Origin: Streptomyces pactum
GTDB lineage: Bacteria > Actinomycetota > Actinomycetes > Streptomycetales > Streptomycetaceae
Reading direction: 5' to 3'
Assembly (NCBI RefSeq): GCF_002005225.1
Contig: NZ_CP019724.1
Location: 2,356,001-2,420,000 of the forward strand
DNA: 64,000 bases
The notes under the pieces were generated by a model. It was not told the DNA's origin, searched no databases, and worked only from the letters and a program-made list of their open reading frames with translations. Every line of letters begins with the position of its first letter. Within the stretch, counting starts at the first letter, position 1. Of the stretch, positions 43,047-51,255 are shown in pieces. The translations under genes were made by a program, and so were the position numbers.

Positions 43047-43952
43047 CTAGGGAGACGTCACCATCCACTCGGGCAGCGTCTCGACCCGCCCCGACCACTC
43101 GGCCGGCGGCGCTCCCGCCTTCGCCCCGGCGACCACCCCGCCGACGATGGCGCAGGTCGTGTCCACGTCGCCGCCGACCTGGGCGGTCGTCCAGAAGGCG
43201 CGTTCATAGTCTCCGAGGGAGCGCGCCGCGGACCAGAGGGCGAAGGGAACCGTGTCGTGGGCGGTCGTACGCCTGCCACAGCCCAGTACCGCCGCGACCG
43301 TGGCCGCGTCGCCGTAGTCGAGCATGTCCCGGGCACGGCGCAGACCGGCGCCGACCGCGCTCTTCGGTACCAGGGCGATCACCCCGTCGAGGAGCGCGTG
43401 CGCGGTGGGTGGGCCGCTGGGATCCGCGGCCAGTGCGGCGGCCGCGGCGACCGCCATGGCGCCGACCACCGCCTCACGGTGCTGATGCGTCGGATAGGCC
43501 GAGATCTCGGCCTGGTGGGTCGCCTGCTCGGGGTCGTCCGCGTACCAGGCACCCAGCGGCGCGATGCGCATCGCGGCACCGTTGCCCCAGGACCCTTGGC
43601 CGTTGAAGAGCGCGGCGGCGAGCTCACGCCAGTCGCCGCCCTCCCGGACCAGTCGCAGCAACCGGTTGACCGCGGGGCCGTAGCCACGGTCGAAGTCGTG
43701 GTGCCGGGCGAAGGAGAGCGCCAGCGCGTCCTGGTCGATCCGGTGGTGGGTGGCCAGGACGGAGACCACGGAACAGGCCATTTCCGTGTCGTCCGTCCAC
43801 TGCCAAGTGCCGGGGGGCAGCTCGCGGGGCCTCAGCAGCGGATAGTTCGCGGGCACGAAGAACTGAGAGCCCAGCGCGTCCCCCACCGACAGGCCGCGCA
43901 GGCTGGACAGCGCCCGGTCCAGGCGTACGTCAGGAGATGAATGAGCGGTCAT
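43047..43952 (-). CDS. ADP-ribosylglycohydrolase (ARH/DraG) family protein
   Basis: This is a 301-residue all-helical enzyme. The metal-binding motifs of the family are present: GLSVGDALG at the N-terminus, WTDDTEMACS for the TDDT ligands, and GGDVDTTCAIVGGVVAG for the C-terminal DxDTT-type site. Members remove ADP-ribose from proteins or hydrolyse related glycosidic bonds, using Mg2+. A histidine phosphatase gene ends 12 nt upstream in the same orientation, so the two form an operon. The substrate is unknown. Confidence 0.92.
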   Translation of the reverse strand: MTAHSSPDVRLDRALSSLRGLSVGDALGSQFFVPANYPLLRPRELPPGTWQWTDDTEMACSVVSVLATHHRIDQDALALSFARHHDFDRGYGPAVNRLLRLVREGGDWRELAAALFNGQGSWGNGAAMRIAPLGAWYADDPEQATHQAEISAYPTHQHREAVVGAMAVAAAAALAADPSGPPTAHALLDGVIALVPKSAVGAGLRRARDMLDYGDAATVAAVLGCGRRTTAHDTVPFALWSAARSLGDYERAFWTTAQVGGDVDTTCAIVGGVVAGAKAGAPPAEWSGRVETLPEWMVTSP

Positions 43953-43964
43953 CGCCCTGCCACT

Positions 43965-44624
43965 CTATCCGGTGATCCCGTACGGCTCCGGATCTCGCCA
44001 GCGTTCGAAGGGGCGGTCAAGGCTGTACTTGCCGTCCTCACCGAGAACGAGCATCCGCATCTCGCCGTTCCCGGGGTTCGACAGCGACTCGAATTCCGCG
44101 ACCGTCCAGTGGAACCACCGCATGCAGAACAGCCGCATGGCCAGACCGTGGGTCACCAGAAGCACGTTCGGCGGATGGTCGGGGTCCTCGAAACTGCGGA
44201 ACAGGCTCTCCAGGAAGCCGCCGACCCGGTCGTACACGTCGGCACCGGACTCGCCCTGGACGAAGCGGTAGAAGAAGTGGCCGTAGGCGTCCCGGTAGGC
44301 CTTCTGCAGGCGCACGTCGTCCCGGTCCTGCCAGTTGCCCCAGTCCTGCTCACGCAGCCGGGGTTCCTCCCGTATCCGTATGAGTGCGGGGTCGAGGCGG
44401 AAGGCGCGCAGCGTCTCGTGGGTGCGGCGGTACGGGGAGACGTACACGCTGACCCGCTCGCGGCCGAACACCTCGCGCAGCCCCTTGCCCGTCTCCTCCG
44501 CCTGGGCCCGGCCCTGCTCGGTGAGGGCCAGCGCGTGGTCGGGTTCGCGCTCGTACACCGAGTCATCGACGTTGCCCGTCGATTCGCCGTGCCGGACAAG
44601 AACGATGCGCCGTGGTCGTGCCAT
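43965..44624 (-). CDS. Histidine phosphatase (phosphoglycerate-mutase-like) family protein
   Basis: This 219-residue protein has the RHG motif (VLVRHGESTGN) with its catalytic histidine near residue 12 and the second histidine in VLLVTHGLAMRLF. Intervening arginines in SPYRRTHETLRAF complete the phosphate pocket. Members hydrolyse phosphomonoesters; the length is that of a phosphatase and not of a cofactor-dependent phosphoglycerate mutase. It is the first gene of a two-gene operon with the ADP-ribosylglycohydrolase. Confidence 0.93.
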   Translation of the reverse strand: MARPRRIVLVRHGESTGNVDDSVYEREPDHALALTEQGRAQAEETGKGLREVFGRERVSVYVSPYRRTHETLRAFRLDPALIRIREEPRLREQDWGNWQDRDDVRLQKAYRDAYGHFFYRFVQGESGADVYDRVGGFLESLFRSFEDPDHPPNVLLVTHGLAMRLFCMRWFHWTVAEFESLSNPGNGEMRMLVLGEDGKYSLDRPFERWRDPEPYGITG

Positions 44625-44745
44625 GCCAGAACCCTAGATCGAGACGGGTGGAACCAAGCATTCGAACGGCCCCCGTACGGCGTACGTCACACAGTTTCCA
44701 CATCCCGGTCGGCACCCGTAGGTGCCGGGATGGTCAGTCCGGTTC

Positions 44746-45351
44746 TCAAACGGTCCACGAGGGCTCCAGTTGCACGATGTCCCCCGTCAGGGCCGCGATG
44801 TCGGCCTCCGTCTGGGCGCGCAGGGCCAGCCGTTCCACCCGCTCGGTGCGGTACTTGCCGTGCTCGGCGGCCGACCGCCACATGGACAGCACCAGATACT
44901 CGCTCCCCGGCGCCTCGGCGAACAGCCCGCGGACCATGCCGGGCGAGCCGGCCATCGCGGGGTTCCAGACCTTCTCCTGCATGAGGACGTAGTGCTCGGC
45001 CCGCTCCTCGTGGACGCGGCAGAGCGCCACCCTCAGCAGGTCGGCGTCCGTGAAGCGCGGTTCGAACCCGGTCTTCACGTCGAACCGGTAGTCGAAGAGC
45101 CTGACCTGCGCGTCTTTGAAGGTGCCCGCCTGGGTTGAGGCGAGCCGGTCGTGGGAGCGGGCCATGAAGGAGTCGTAGAAGGCACGGCTCTCCCAGAAGG
45201 CGAAGACGTGCGCCACGTCCGGCCGCCCCCGGCTCCAGCCACCCCCCTGTCCCCGAAAACCCGGCTCCCCCGGAAGCCCCGCCCACTTCCGCTGCCCCCG
45301 CTCGAAACCGCGGCGGTCCACCACGGTGCAGCGAATCCACTTGACCAGCAC
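44746..45351 (-). CDS. DUF4937/YdbC-like protein
   Basis: This 201-residue protein is built of two dimeric alpha/beta-barrel-like halves. The N-terminal part (LVKWIRCTVVDRRGFERGQR; HVFAFWESRAFYDSFMARSH) and the C-terminal part (VLMQEKVWNPAMAGSPGMVR; EYLVLSMWRSAAEHGKYRTE) both show the strand-helix rhythm of monooxygenase-like ABM or DUF4937 domains. The function is unknown. The GTG at 45351 is chosen because the family begins with LVKWIRC; no clear Shine-Dalgarno precedes it. Confidence 0.8.
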   Translation of the reverse strand: MLVKWIRCTVVDRRGFERGQRKWAGLPGEPGFRGQGGGWSRGRPDVAHVFAFWESRAFYDSFMARSHDRLASTQAGTFKDAQVRLFDYRFDVKTGFEPRFTDADLLRVALCRVHEERAEHYVLMQEKVWNPAMAGSPGMVRGLFAEAPGSEYLVLSMWRSAAEHGKYRTERVERLALRAQTEADIAALTGDIVQLEPSWTV

Positions 45352-45508
45352 CGCGCCATGGTAAGGCCAGGGAACGTGGCACCGGTCACTCTCCGGAGGA
45401 CCACTTGCCCCCACCGGCCTCGCTGTGCGTGGCAGGATGGACAACCGGCCGTCACCGTCCGGCAGTTCAGGTGGCCGGGCAGGGCGGGGACCTGGGAAGG
45501 GGAAGTCT

Positions 45509-46042
45509 GTGAACGGCCTCAGCAAGGGCATTCGCAAGGTCGAGGTCGCGCTGCGGTGGGACCCGAGTCCGGCGGGGCAGCCACCCGCCGACCTGGACGT
45601 CGTCGCCGGTACCTATGTGGCGGACGATCCGTACGGCGATCCCTCCTATGTGGTGCACTACGACAGCCGCTCCCCCGACGGGACCATCTATCTCAACCGG
45701 GACAGCCAGGACGGCAAGGGCTTCGGCTTCGACGAGGTCATGATGCTGGAGCTGGAGCGGCTCGACGCCCGGTACGCGCGTGTCGTGGTGGGCGTCGCGA
45801 TCCAGCAGCGCACCGAGGACCGGACCTTCGGTGACGTCGCCAACCCGGGCCTGCGCATCCGCGAGGGCTACACCGAACTGGCCACGGACGACTTCAGCGG
45901 TGTCCTGGGCGCGACGGCGGCTACGGTCGCGGAGTTCGTCCGGGACGAGACGGGGGCCTGGGAGTTCCGGGCCGGCGTCCACGGCTTCGAGGGGGATCCC
46001 GCCACCTTCGCCGCCGCCATGGGCGCGGCACGCCGGCCCTGA
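45509..46042 (+). CDS. TerD-family protein
   Basis: This 177-residue protein starts at GTG 45509 after the ribosome site gaaggggaag. TerD family traits are a Ca2+-binding beta-sandwich with KVEVALRWDPSP, DLDVVAGTYVADDP, DGTIYLNRDSQDGKGFGFDE and the FGDVANPGLRI strand. Family members occur in tellurite-resistance and stress or phage-response gene sets; this one stands alone. It is divergent from the DUF4937 gene and ends at a strong terminator before nrdJ. Confidence 0.9.
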   Translation: MNGLSKGIRKVEVALRWDPSPAGQPPADLDVVAGTYVADDPYGDPSYVVHYDSRSPDGTIYLNRDSQDGKGFGFDEVMMLELERLDARYARVVVGVAIQQRTEDRTFGDVANPGLRIREGYTELATDDFSGVLGATAATVAEFVRDETGAWEFRAGVHGFEGDPATFAAAMGAARRP

Positions 46043-46098
46043 CGCGGCGACGCGCGCGCCAGAAGACGGTACGAGTGACGCGCGTATGAAACGGCATA

Positions 46099-46135
46099 AG
46101 TAAGGGGCGTCCGCCATTGGCGGACGCCCCTTACT
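46099..46135. terminator. Bidirectional terminator between terD-like gene and nrdJ
   Basis: A perfect 17-bp stem (agtaaggggcgtccgcc at 46099-46115, complement at 46119-46135) with a 3-nt loop ends 16 nt beyond the nrdJ stop. It is the strongest hairpin seen in the window. Confidence 0.92.
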
Positions 46136-46151
46136 CATGGGGACCTACGCG

Positions 46152-49055
46152 TCAGCTACAACCGCTGGTCGAACCGCAGCCCTCGCAGATGTAGCAGGAA
46201 CCGGCGCGCTGCATCTTCGTGCCGCAGGAGAAGCACAGCGGGGCGTCGGCCTGGATGCCCAACTGCATCTCCACCAGCTCGGCGCTGGTGTGCGCCTGCT
46301 GCGGAGCGGGCTCGGCCGCCTCGACCTCTGCCTTCGGCGTGGCGACGGCCTTCAGTTCCTGGGCGCGCGGCGCCGACTGGGCCAGGCCCTCGACGTCGAG
46401 CTCGTCGTCGGACGGCTCGTACGAACCCGTCTCCAGGTGACGCTGGCGCTCCTCGGCGGAGTGGATACCGAGGGCGGAGCGCGTCTCGAAGGGCAGGAAG
46501 TCCAGCGCCAGGCGGCGGAAGATGTAGTCGACGATCGACTGCGCCATCCGCACGTCCGGGTCGTCCGTCATGCCGGCCGGCTCGAAGCGCATGTTGGTGA
46601 ACTTCGAAACGTACGTCTCCAGCGGCACGCCGTACTGGAGGCCGACGGAGACCGCGATGGAGAAGGCGTCCATCATGCCCGCGAGGGTCGAACCCTGCTT
46701 GGACATCTTCAGGAAGACCTCACCGAGACCGTCGTCCGGGTAGGAGTTGGCCGTCATGTAGCCCTCGGCGCCGCCGACCGTGAAGGAGGTGGTGATGCCG
46801 GGACGTCCCTTCGGGAGGCGCTTGCGGACCGGACGGTACTCGACGACCTTCTCGACCGTCTCGCGGATGGCCGCCTCGGTCTTCTCCGTGACGGCGTCCG
46901 TTACGGACTTCTCCTTCTCCTTGGTCTTGGCGGAGAGGGGCTGGCCGACCTTGCAGTTGTCGCGGTAGATGGCGAGCGCCTTGACGCCCATCTTCCAGGC
47001 CTCGAAGTAGACCTCCTCGACGTCCTCGACGGTCGCCGACTCCGGCAGGTTGACCGTCTTGGACAGGGCACCGGAGATCCACGGCTGGATCGCGGCCATC
47101 ATGCGGACGTGGCCCATCGCGGAGATGGAACGCTCGCCCATGGCGCAGTCGAAGACCTCGTAGTGCTCGTGCTTGAGGCCGGGGGCGTCGATCACGTTGC
47201 CGTGCTCGGCGATGTGGGCGACGATCGCCTCGATCTGCTCCTCCTGGTAGCCCAGGCGGCGCAGGGCCTGCGGGACGGTGCCGTTGACGATCTGCATCGA
47301 GCCGCCGCCGACCAGCTTCTTGAACTTGACCAGGGCGAGGTCGGGCTCGAGGCCGGTGGTGTCGCAGGACATCGCCAGACCGATGGTGCCGGTCGGGGCG
47401 ATGACGGACGCCTGGGAGTTGCGGAAGCCGTTCTTCTCGCCGAGGCGCAGCACGTCCTGCCAGGCCTCGGTGGCGGCCGCCCAGATCGGCGTGTCCAGGT
47501 CGTCCATGCGGACGGCCTTGGCGTTCTCGTCCGAGTGCTGCTTCATGACCCGCAGGTGCGGCTGCGCGTTGCGGGCGTAGCCGTCGTACGGGCCGACGAT
47601 CGCGGCGAGCTCGGCGGAGCGCCGGTACGACGTGCCGGTCATCAGGGAGGTGATGGCGCCGGCCAGGGCGCGGCCGCCGTCGGAGTCGTACGCGTGGCCG
47701 GTCGCCATCAGCAGGGCGCCGAGGTTGGCGTAGCCGATGCCGAGCTGGCGGAAGGCGCGGGTGTTCTCGCCGATCTTCTGGGTCGGGAAGTCCGCGAAGC
47801 AGATGGAGATGTCCATCGCGGTGATGACGAGCTCGACGACCTTGGCGAAGCGCTCGGCGTCGAAGGACTGGTTGCCCTTGCCGTCGTCCTTCAGGAACTT
47901 CATCAGGTTCAGCGAGGCGAGGTTGCAGGACGTGTTGTCCAGGTGCATGTACTCGCTGCAGGGGTTCGAGCCGTTGATGCGGCCGGACTCCGGGCAGGTG
48001 TGCCAGTGGTTGATCGTGTCGTCGTACTGGATGCCCGGGTCGGCGCAGGCCCACGCGGCCTCGGCCATCTTGCGGAAGAGCGACTTGGCGTCGACCTCCT
48101 CGATGACCTCACCGGTCATGCGGGACGTCAGGCCGAACTTGCCACCGTCCTGGACCGCCTTCATGAACGTGTCGTTCACGCGGACCGAGTTGTTGGCGTT
48201 CTGGTACTGGACGGACGTGATGTCGTCGCCGCCCAGGTCCATGTCGAAGCCCGCGTCGCGCAGGGCGCGGATCTTCTCCTCTTCCTTCACCTTGGTCTGG
48301 ATGAAGTCCTCGATGTCGGGGTGGTCGACGTCGAGGATGACCATCTTGGCGGCGCGGCGGGTGGCGCCGCCCGACTTGATGGTGCCGGCGGAGGCGTCGG
48401 CACCGCGCATGAAGGAGACCGGGCCGGATGCGTTGCCGCCGGAGGAGAGCAGCTCCTTGGAGGAGCGGATCCGGGAGAGGTTCAGGCCTGCGCCCGAGCC
48501 GCCCTTGAAGATCATGCCCTCTTCCTTGTACCAGTCGAGGATCGACTCCATGGAGTCGTCGACGGACAGGATGAAGCAGGCGGAGACCTGCTGCGGCTGG
48601 GGCGTGCCCACGTTGAACCACACGGGGCTGTTGAAGCTGAAGATCTGGTGCAGGAGGGCGTACGCCAGCTCGTGCTCGAAGATCTCGGCGTCGGCGGGCG
48701 AGGCGAAGTACTTGTGGTCCTCGCCGGCCTTCCGGTACGTCTTCACGATGCGGTCGATGAGCTGCTTCAGGCTCACCTCGCGCTGCGGGGTGCCCACGGC
48801 ACCCCGGAAGTACTTGCTGGTGACGATGTTGACCGCGTTCACCGACCAGAACTCGGGGAACTCGACGCCACGCTGCTCGAAGTTGACCGAGCCGTCGCGC
48901 CAGTTGGTCATGACGACGTCACGACGCTCCCAGGCCACCTCGTCGTAAGGGTGGACGCCGGGAGTGGTGTGGACGCGCTCAACGCGGAGTCCCTTGCCCG
49001 CCTTGGTGCCCTTGGCGCGGGAACTCCGTGCCGGACCGCTCGCCGTCTCTGTCAT
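46152..49055 (-). CDS. nrdJ: Vitamin B12-dependent (class II) ribonucleoside-diphosphate reductase
   Basis: This 967-residue enzyme reduces ribonucleotides to deoxyribonucleotides using adenosylcobalamin as radical source. Core motifs include CFILSVDDSMESI, GGSGAGLNLSRIRS, NGSNPCSEYMHLDNTSCNLA and GTIGLAMSCDTTGLEPD. The C-terminus has a zinc ribbon (CFSCGTKMQRAGSCYICEGC). It forms an operon with nrdR, whose stop is 166 nt upstream. The start at 49055 has ggga-ggcggc upstream; the longer frame is spurious. No B12 riboswitch was seen in the short leader. Confidence 0.97.
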   Translation of the reverse strand: MTETASGPARSSRAKGTKAGKGLRVERVHTTPGVHPYDEVAWERRDVVMTNWRDGSVNFEQRGVEFPEFWSVNAVNIVTSKYFRGAVGTPQREVSLKQLIDRIVKTYRKAGEDHKYFASPADAEIFEHELAYALLHQIFSFNSPVWFNVGTPQPQQVSACFILSVDDSMESILDWYKEEGMIFKGGSGAGLNLSRIRSSKELLSSGGNASGPVSFMRGADASAGTIKSGGATRRAAKMVILDVDHPDIEDFIQTKVKEEEKIRALRDAGFDMDLGGDDITSVQYQNANNSVRVNDTFMKAVQDGGKFGLTSRMTGEVIEEVDAKSLFRKMAEAAWACADPGIQYDDTINHWHTCPESGRINGSNPCSEYMHLDNTSCNLASLNLMKFLKDDGKGNQSFDAERFAKVVELVITAMDISICFADFPTQKIGENTRAFRQLGIGYANLGALLMATGHAYDSDGGRALAGAITSLMTGTSYRRSAELAAIVGPYDGYARNAQPHLRVMKQHSDENAKAVRMDDLDTPIWAAATEAWQDVLRLGEKNGFRNSQASVIAPTGTIGLAMSCDTTGLEPDLALVKFKKLVGGGSMQIVNGTVPQALRRLGYQEEQIEAIVAHIAEHGNVIDAPGLKHEHYEVFDCAMGERSISAMGHVRMMAAIQPWISGALSKTVNLPESATVEDVEEVYFEAWKMGVKALAIYRDNCKVGQPLSAKTKEKEKSVTDAVTEKTEAAIRETVEKVVEYRPVRKRLPKGRPGITTSFTVGGAEGYMTANSYPDDGLGEVFLKMSKQGSTLAGMMDAFSIAVSVGLQYGVPLETYVSKFTNMRFEPAGMTDDPDVRMAQSIVDYIFRRLALDFLPFETRSALGIHSAEERQRHLETGSYEPSDDELDVEGLAQSAPRAQELKAVATPKAEVEAAEPAPQQAHTSAELVEMQLGIQADAPLCFSCGTKMQRAGSCYICEGCGSTSGCS

Positions 49056-49221
49056 GCCGCCTCCCTGTACGGGCGAAAACGCCCTGAAGTGCCCCGATTG
49101 TTCCCGTGGCACGATGTTCTGTCTGGTGTTGCGGGCATCTCTCGGTCCGCCCGCAACAGGTCTTCTCACTCGCCGCCGCCCGGCCGGACCCCGGCGCCGA
49201 AGTCCGGGTCCGGCCCGCCGG

Positions 49222-49782
49222 TCAGTCGGCGGCGCCTGCGGGCTCGGGGACCTGTGCCGTCCCCGTGGACCCGCGGTCGTTCTCCTGGCTCCCCGCACCG
49301 GCGTCGTCGCCGGCGTCGCGGCCTCCGCCGGGGCGCCCCGTCGCCTCCCTGAGCTCCACGATCGCGGCCTCGAAGTCCTCGAGCGAGTCGAACGCCCGGT
49401 AGACGGAGGCGAATCGCAGATAGGCGACGAGGTCGAGTTCCTGCAACGGGCCGAGTATGGCCAGCCCCACGTCGTGGGTGGTCAGCTCGGCACTTCCGGT
49501 GGCTCGCACCGCTTCCTCGACCCGCTGGCCGAGCTGGGCGAGCGCGTCCTCGGTGACGGGCCGGCCCTGGCAGGCCTTGCGTACACCGTTGATGATCTTG
49601 GTGCGGCTGAACGGTTCGGTGACCCCGGACCGCTTCACCACCATGAGCGAGCACGTCTCCACGGTCGTGAAACGACGGGAGCAGTCAGGACACTGGCGGC
49701 GCCTGCGGATCGACGTCCCGTCGTCGGTCGTACGGCTGTCGACGACGCGGCTGTCGGGGTGCCTGCAGAAGGGGCAGTGCAT
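49222..49782 (-). CDS. nrdR: Transcriptional repressor NrdR
   Basis: This is a 186-residue regulator of ribonucleotide reductase genes. The zinc ribbon is at the N-terminus (Cys3, Cys6, Cys31, Cys34), followed by an ATP-cone domain (about residues 46-136: [20 protein letters not shown]) that binds (d)ATP. A 40-residue glycine/glutamate-rich tail extends beyond the usual length of about 150. It is first in the nrdR-nrdJ operon and should repress it and itself through two boxes 110-155 nt upstream. Confidence 0.96.
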   Translation of the reverse strand: MHCPFCRHPDSRVVDSRTTDDGTSIRRRRQCPDCSRRFTTVETCSLMVVKRSGVTEPFSRTKIINGVRKACQGRPVTEDALAQLGQRVEEAVRATGSAELTTHDVGLAILGPLQELDLVAYLRFASVYRAFDSLEDFEAAIVELREATGRPGGGRDAGDDAGAGSQENDRGSTGTAQVPEPAGAAD

Positions 49783-49891
49783 GAACTCCGAACCCTCCTC
49801 ACAGCAGACTCAATAGCCTCGCGGGGCTCTTCAGGCCCCTCGAAGCAGTCCCCAGCATAGGCGATCGTGGCGGGCTCGAAGACCCGGGGGA

Positions 49892-49904
49892 CCACAACTT
49901 GTGG
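49892..49904. promoter_or_regulatory. NrdR box 1 (nrdR-proximal)
   Basis: ccacaa-c-ttgtgg is a perfect palindrome of the NrdR-box type, 110 nt upstream of the nrdR start. Confidence 0.8.
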
Positions 49905-49922
49905 GCTGCAGATGCAATCCAA

Positions 49923-49935
49923 CCACTAGATGTGG
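49923..49935. promoter_or_regulatory. NrdR box 2 (nrdR-distal)
   Basis: ccac-tagat-gtgg is a second box whose centre is 31 bp from that of box 1. This matches the three-turn spacing typical of NrdR box pairs. Confidence 0.8.
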
Positions 49936-50263
49936 GGATTGACTCACACACACGCCCCGCACGCGTGTCGCTCCGGTACGTACAGGTGCCGTACGGCCGG
50001 GCCGCGCGGCGGACACGCACGGCCGTATCGCCCGGGCGCGTGCGGAGATACCGTGGGCACCGCGAGGAGAGGGCGTGGGACTACCGCACAGATGAGGGGA
50101 CCCACGCCGTCGAACGGGGTGCCGGATGGCAGACTGGGGCGACCTCCCCGAGGTTGTCACCACGGCGGTGAAGAGTACAGCAATGGGCCCTTTTGTCCGC
50201 CAGGCATCGCGATAGCCATACACCCAGACACACGACCCAGGCGGGCGATTCGCGATTTTTCAC

Positions 50264-50279
50264 TCGAACGTGTGTTTGG
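50264..50279. promoter_or_regulatory. LexA (SOS) box upstream of lexA
   Basis: tcgaacgtgtgtttgg matches the actinobacterial/Gram-positive SOS box (CGAACRNRYGTTYG) across its core, cgaac-gtgt-gtttg. It lies 60 nt before the lexA start and supports autorepression. Confidence 0.88.
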
Positions 50280-50338
50280 CGCAACCTTTCGAAAGCTACT
50301 ACCGTTGTGCAGCAGGGAGACCATCGAGAGGGGCCGAC

Positions 50339-51118
50339 GTGACCACCACCGCCGACAGTGCCACCATCACTGCCCAGGACCGCCCCCAGGGCCGACCTGA
50401 GCCGGTGCACGCGATGAGCGACGCCACGAATCCCGAGGGGCACAAGCGCTCCCTGCCAGGGCGACCTCCTGGCATCCGGGCTGACAGCTCGGGACTCACC
50501 GATCGCCAGCGCCGGGTGATCGAGGTCATCCGCGACTCCGTGCAGCGGCGCGGGTACCCGCCGTCGATGCGGGAGATCGGCCAGGCCGTCGGCCTCTCCA
50601 GCACCTCCTCCGTCGCACACCAGCTCATGGCGCTGGAGCGCAAGGGCTTCCTGCGCCGCGACCCGCACCGTCCGCGCGCCTACGAGGTGCGCGGCTCCGA
50701 CCAGGCCGCCTCCGTGCAGCCCACGGACACCGCCGGCAAGCCGGCCGCATCGTACGTGCCGCTGGTCGGGCGTATCGCCGCCGGTGGCCCGATCCTCGCC
50801 GAGGAGTCCGTCGAGGACGTCTTCCCCCTGCCCCGGCAACTGGTCGGTGACGGCGAACTCTTCGTACTGAAGGTCGTCGGCGACTCGATGATCGAGGCCG
50901 CCATCTGCGACGGCGACTGGGTCACGGTCCGCCGCCAGCCGGTCGCCGAGAACGGCGACATCGTGGCCGCGATGCTCGACGGCGAGGCCACCGTCAAGCG
51001 CTTCAAGCGCGAGGACGGCCACGTCTGGCTCCTCCCGCACAACTCGGCGTACGAGCCGATCCCGGGTGACGACGCGACCATTCTCGGCAAGGTGGTGGCT
51101 GTACTGCGTCGCGTCTGA
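50339..51118 (+). CDS. lexA: SOS-response repressor LexA
   Basis: This 259-residue protein has an N-terminal winged helix (residues about 53-118: [20 protein letters not shown], then [20 protein letters not shown]) and a C-terminal S24 autoprotease domain. The cleavage site is Ala148-Gly149 in GRIAAGG; the catalytic pair is Ser183 (VGDSM) and Lys220 (TVKRF). The 50-residue N-terminal extension is longer than in enterobacteria but usual for streptomycetes. The GTG at 50339 follows gagagggg; in-frame ATGs upstream lie before the SOS box and are excluded. Confidence 0.96.
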   Translation: MTTTADSATITAQDRPQGRPEPVHAMSDATNPEGHKRSLPGRPPGIRADSSGLTDRQRRVIEVIRDSVQRRGYPPSMREIGQAVGLSSTSSVAHQLMALERKGFLRRDPHRPRAYEVRGSDQAASVQPTDTAGKPAASYVPLVGRIAAGGPILAEESVEDVFPLPRQLVGDGELFVLKVVGDSMIEAAICDGDWVTVRRQPVAENGDIVAAMLDGEATVKRFKREDGHVWLLPHNSAYEPIPGDDATILGKVVAVLRRV

Positions 51119-51166
51119 GCGCCACGGCGGGCGGGCACGCCACGACAGCGACCCGCCGACCCGACC

Positions 51167-51200
51167 GGGCCCCGGAACCTCTGCGCCGGTTCCGGGGCCC
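51167..51200. terminator. Bidirectional terminator between lexA and the DinG-like gene
   Basis: A perfect 13-bp stem (gggccccggaacc at 51167-51179, complement at 51188-51200) with an 8-nt loop lies between the convergent genes. Confidence 0.85.
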
Positions 51201-51255
51201 CGCGCTGTCCGGAGGACCAGGACCAGGCCCCGGCTCCCGGCGTACGGGCCGGCGC

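Larger units (their letters stand above)
49783..50338. other. Divergent control region of nrdRJ and lexA
   Basis: This 556-nt spacer holds the NrdR boxes on the left and the LexA box on the right. The central part (about 49950-50255) has no recognisable gene. High CpG content gives open frames in several phases but none with a ribosome site and family resemblance. Confidence 0.6.

Noticed and set aside
46137..49352. Plus-strand open frame of 1071 codons over nrdJ
   Set aside because: It is antisense to class II ribonucleotide reductase over its whole length, with biased low-complexity composition and no family resemblance.
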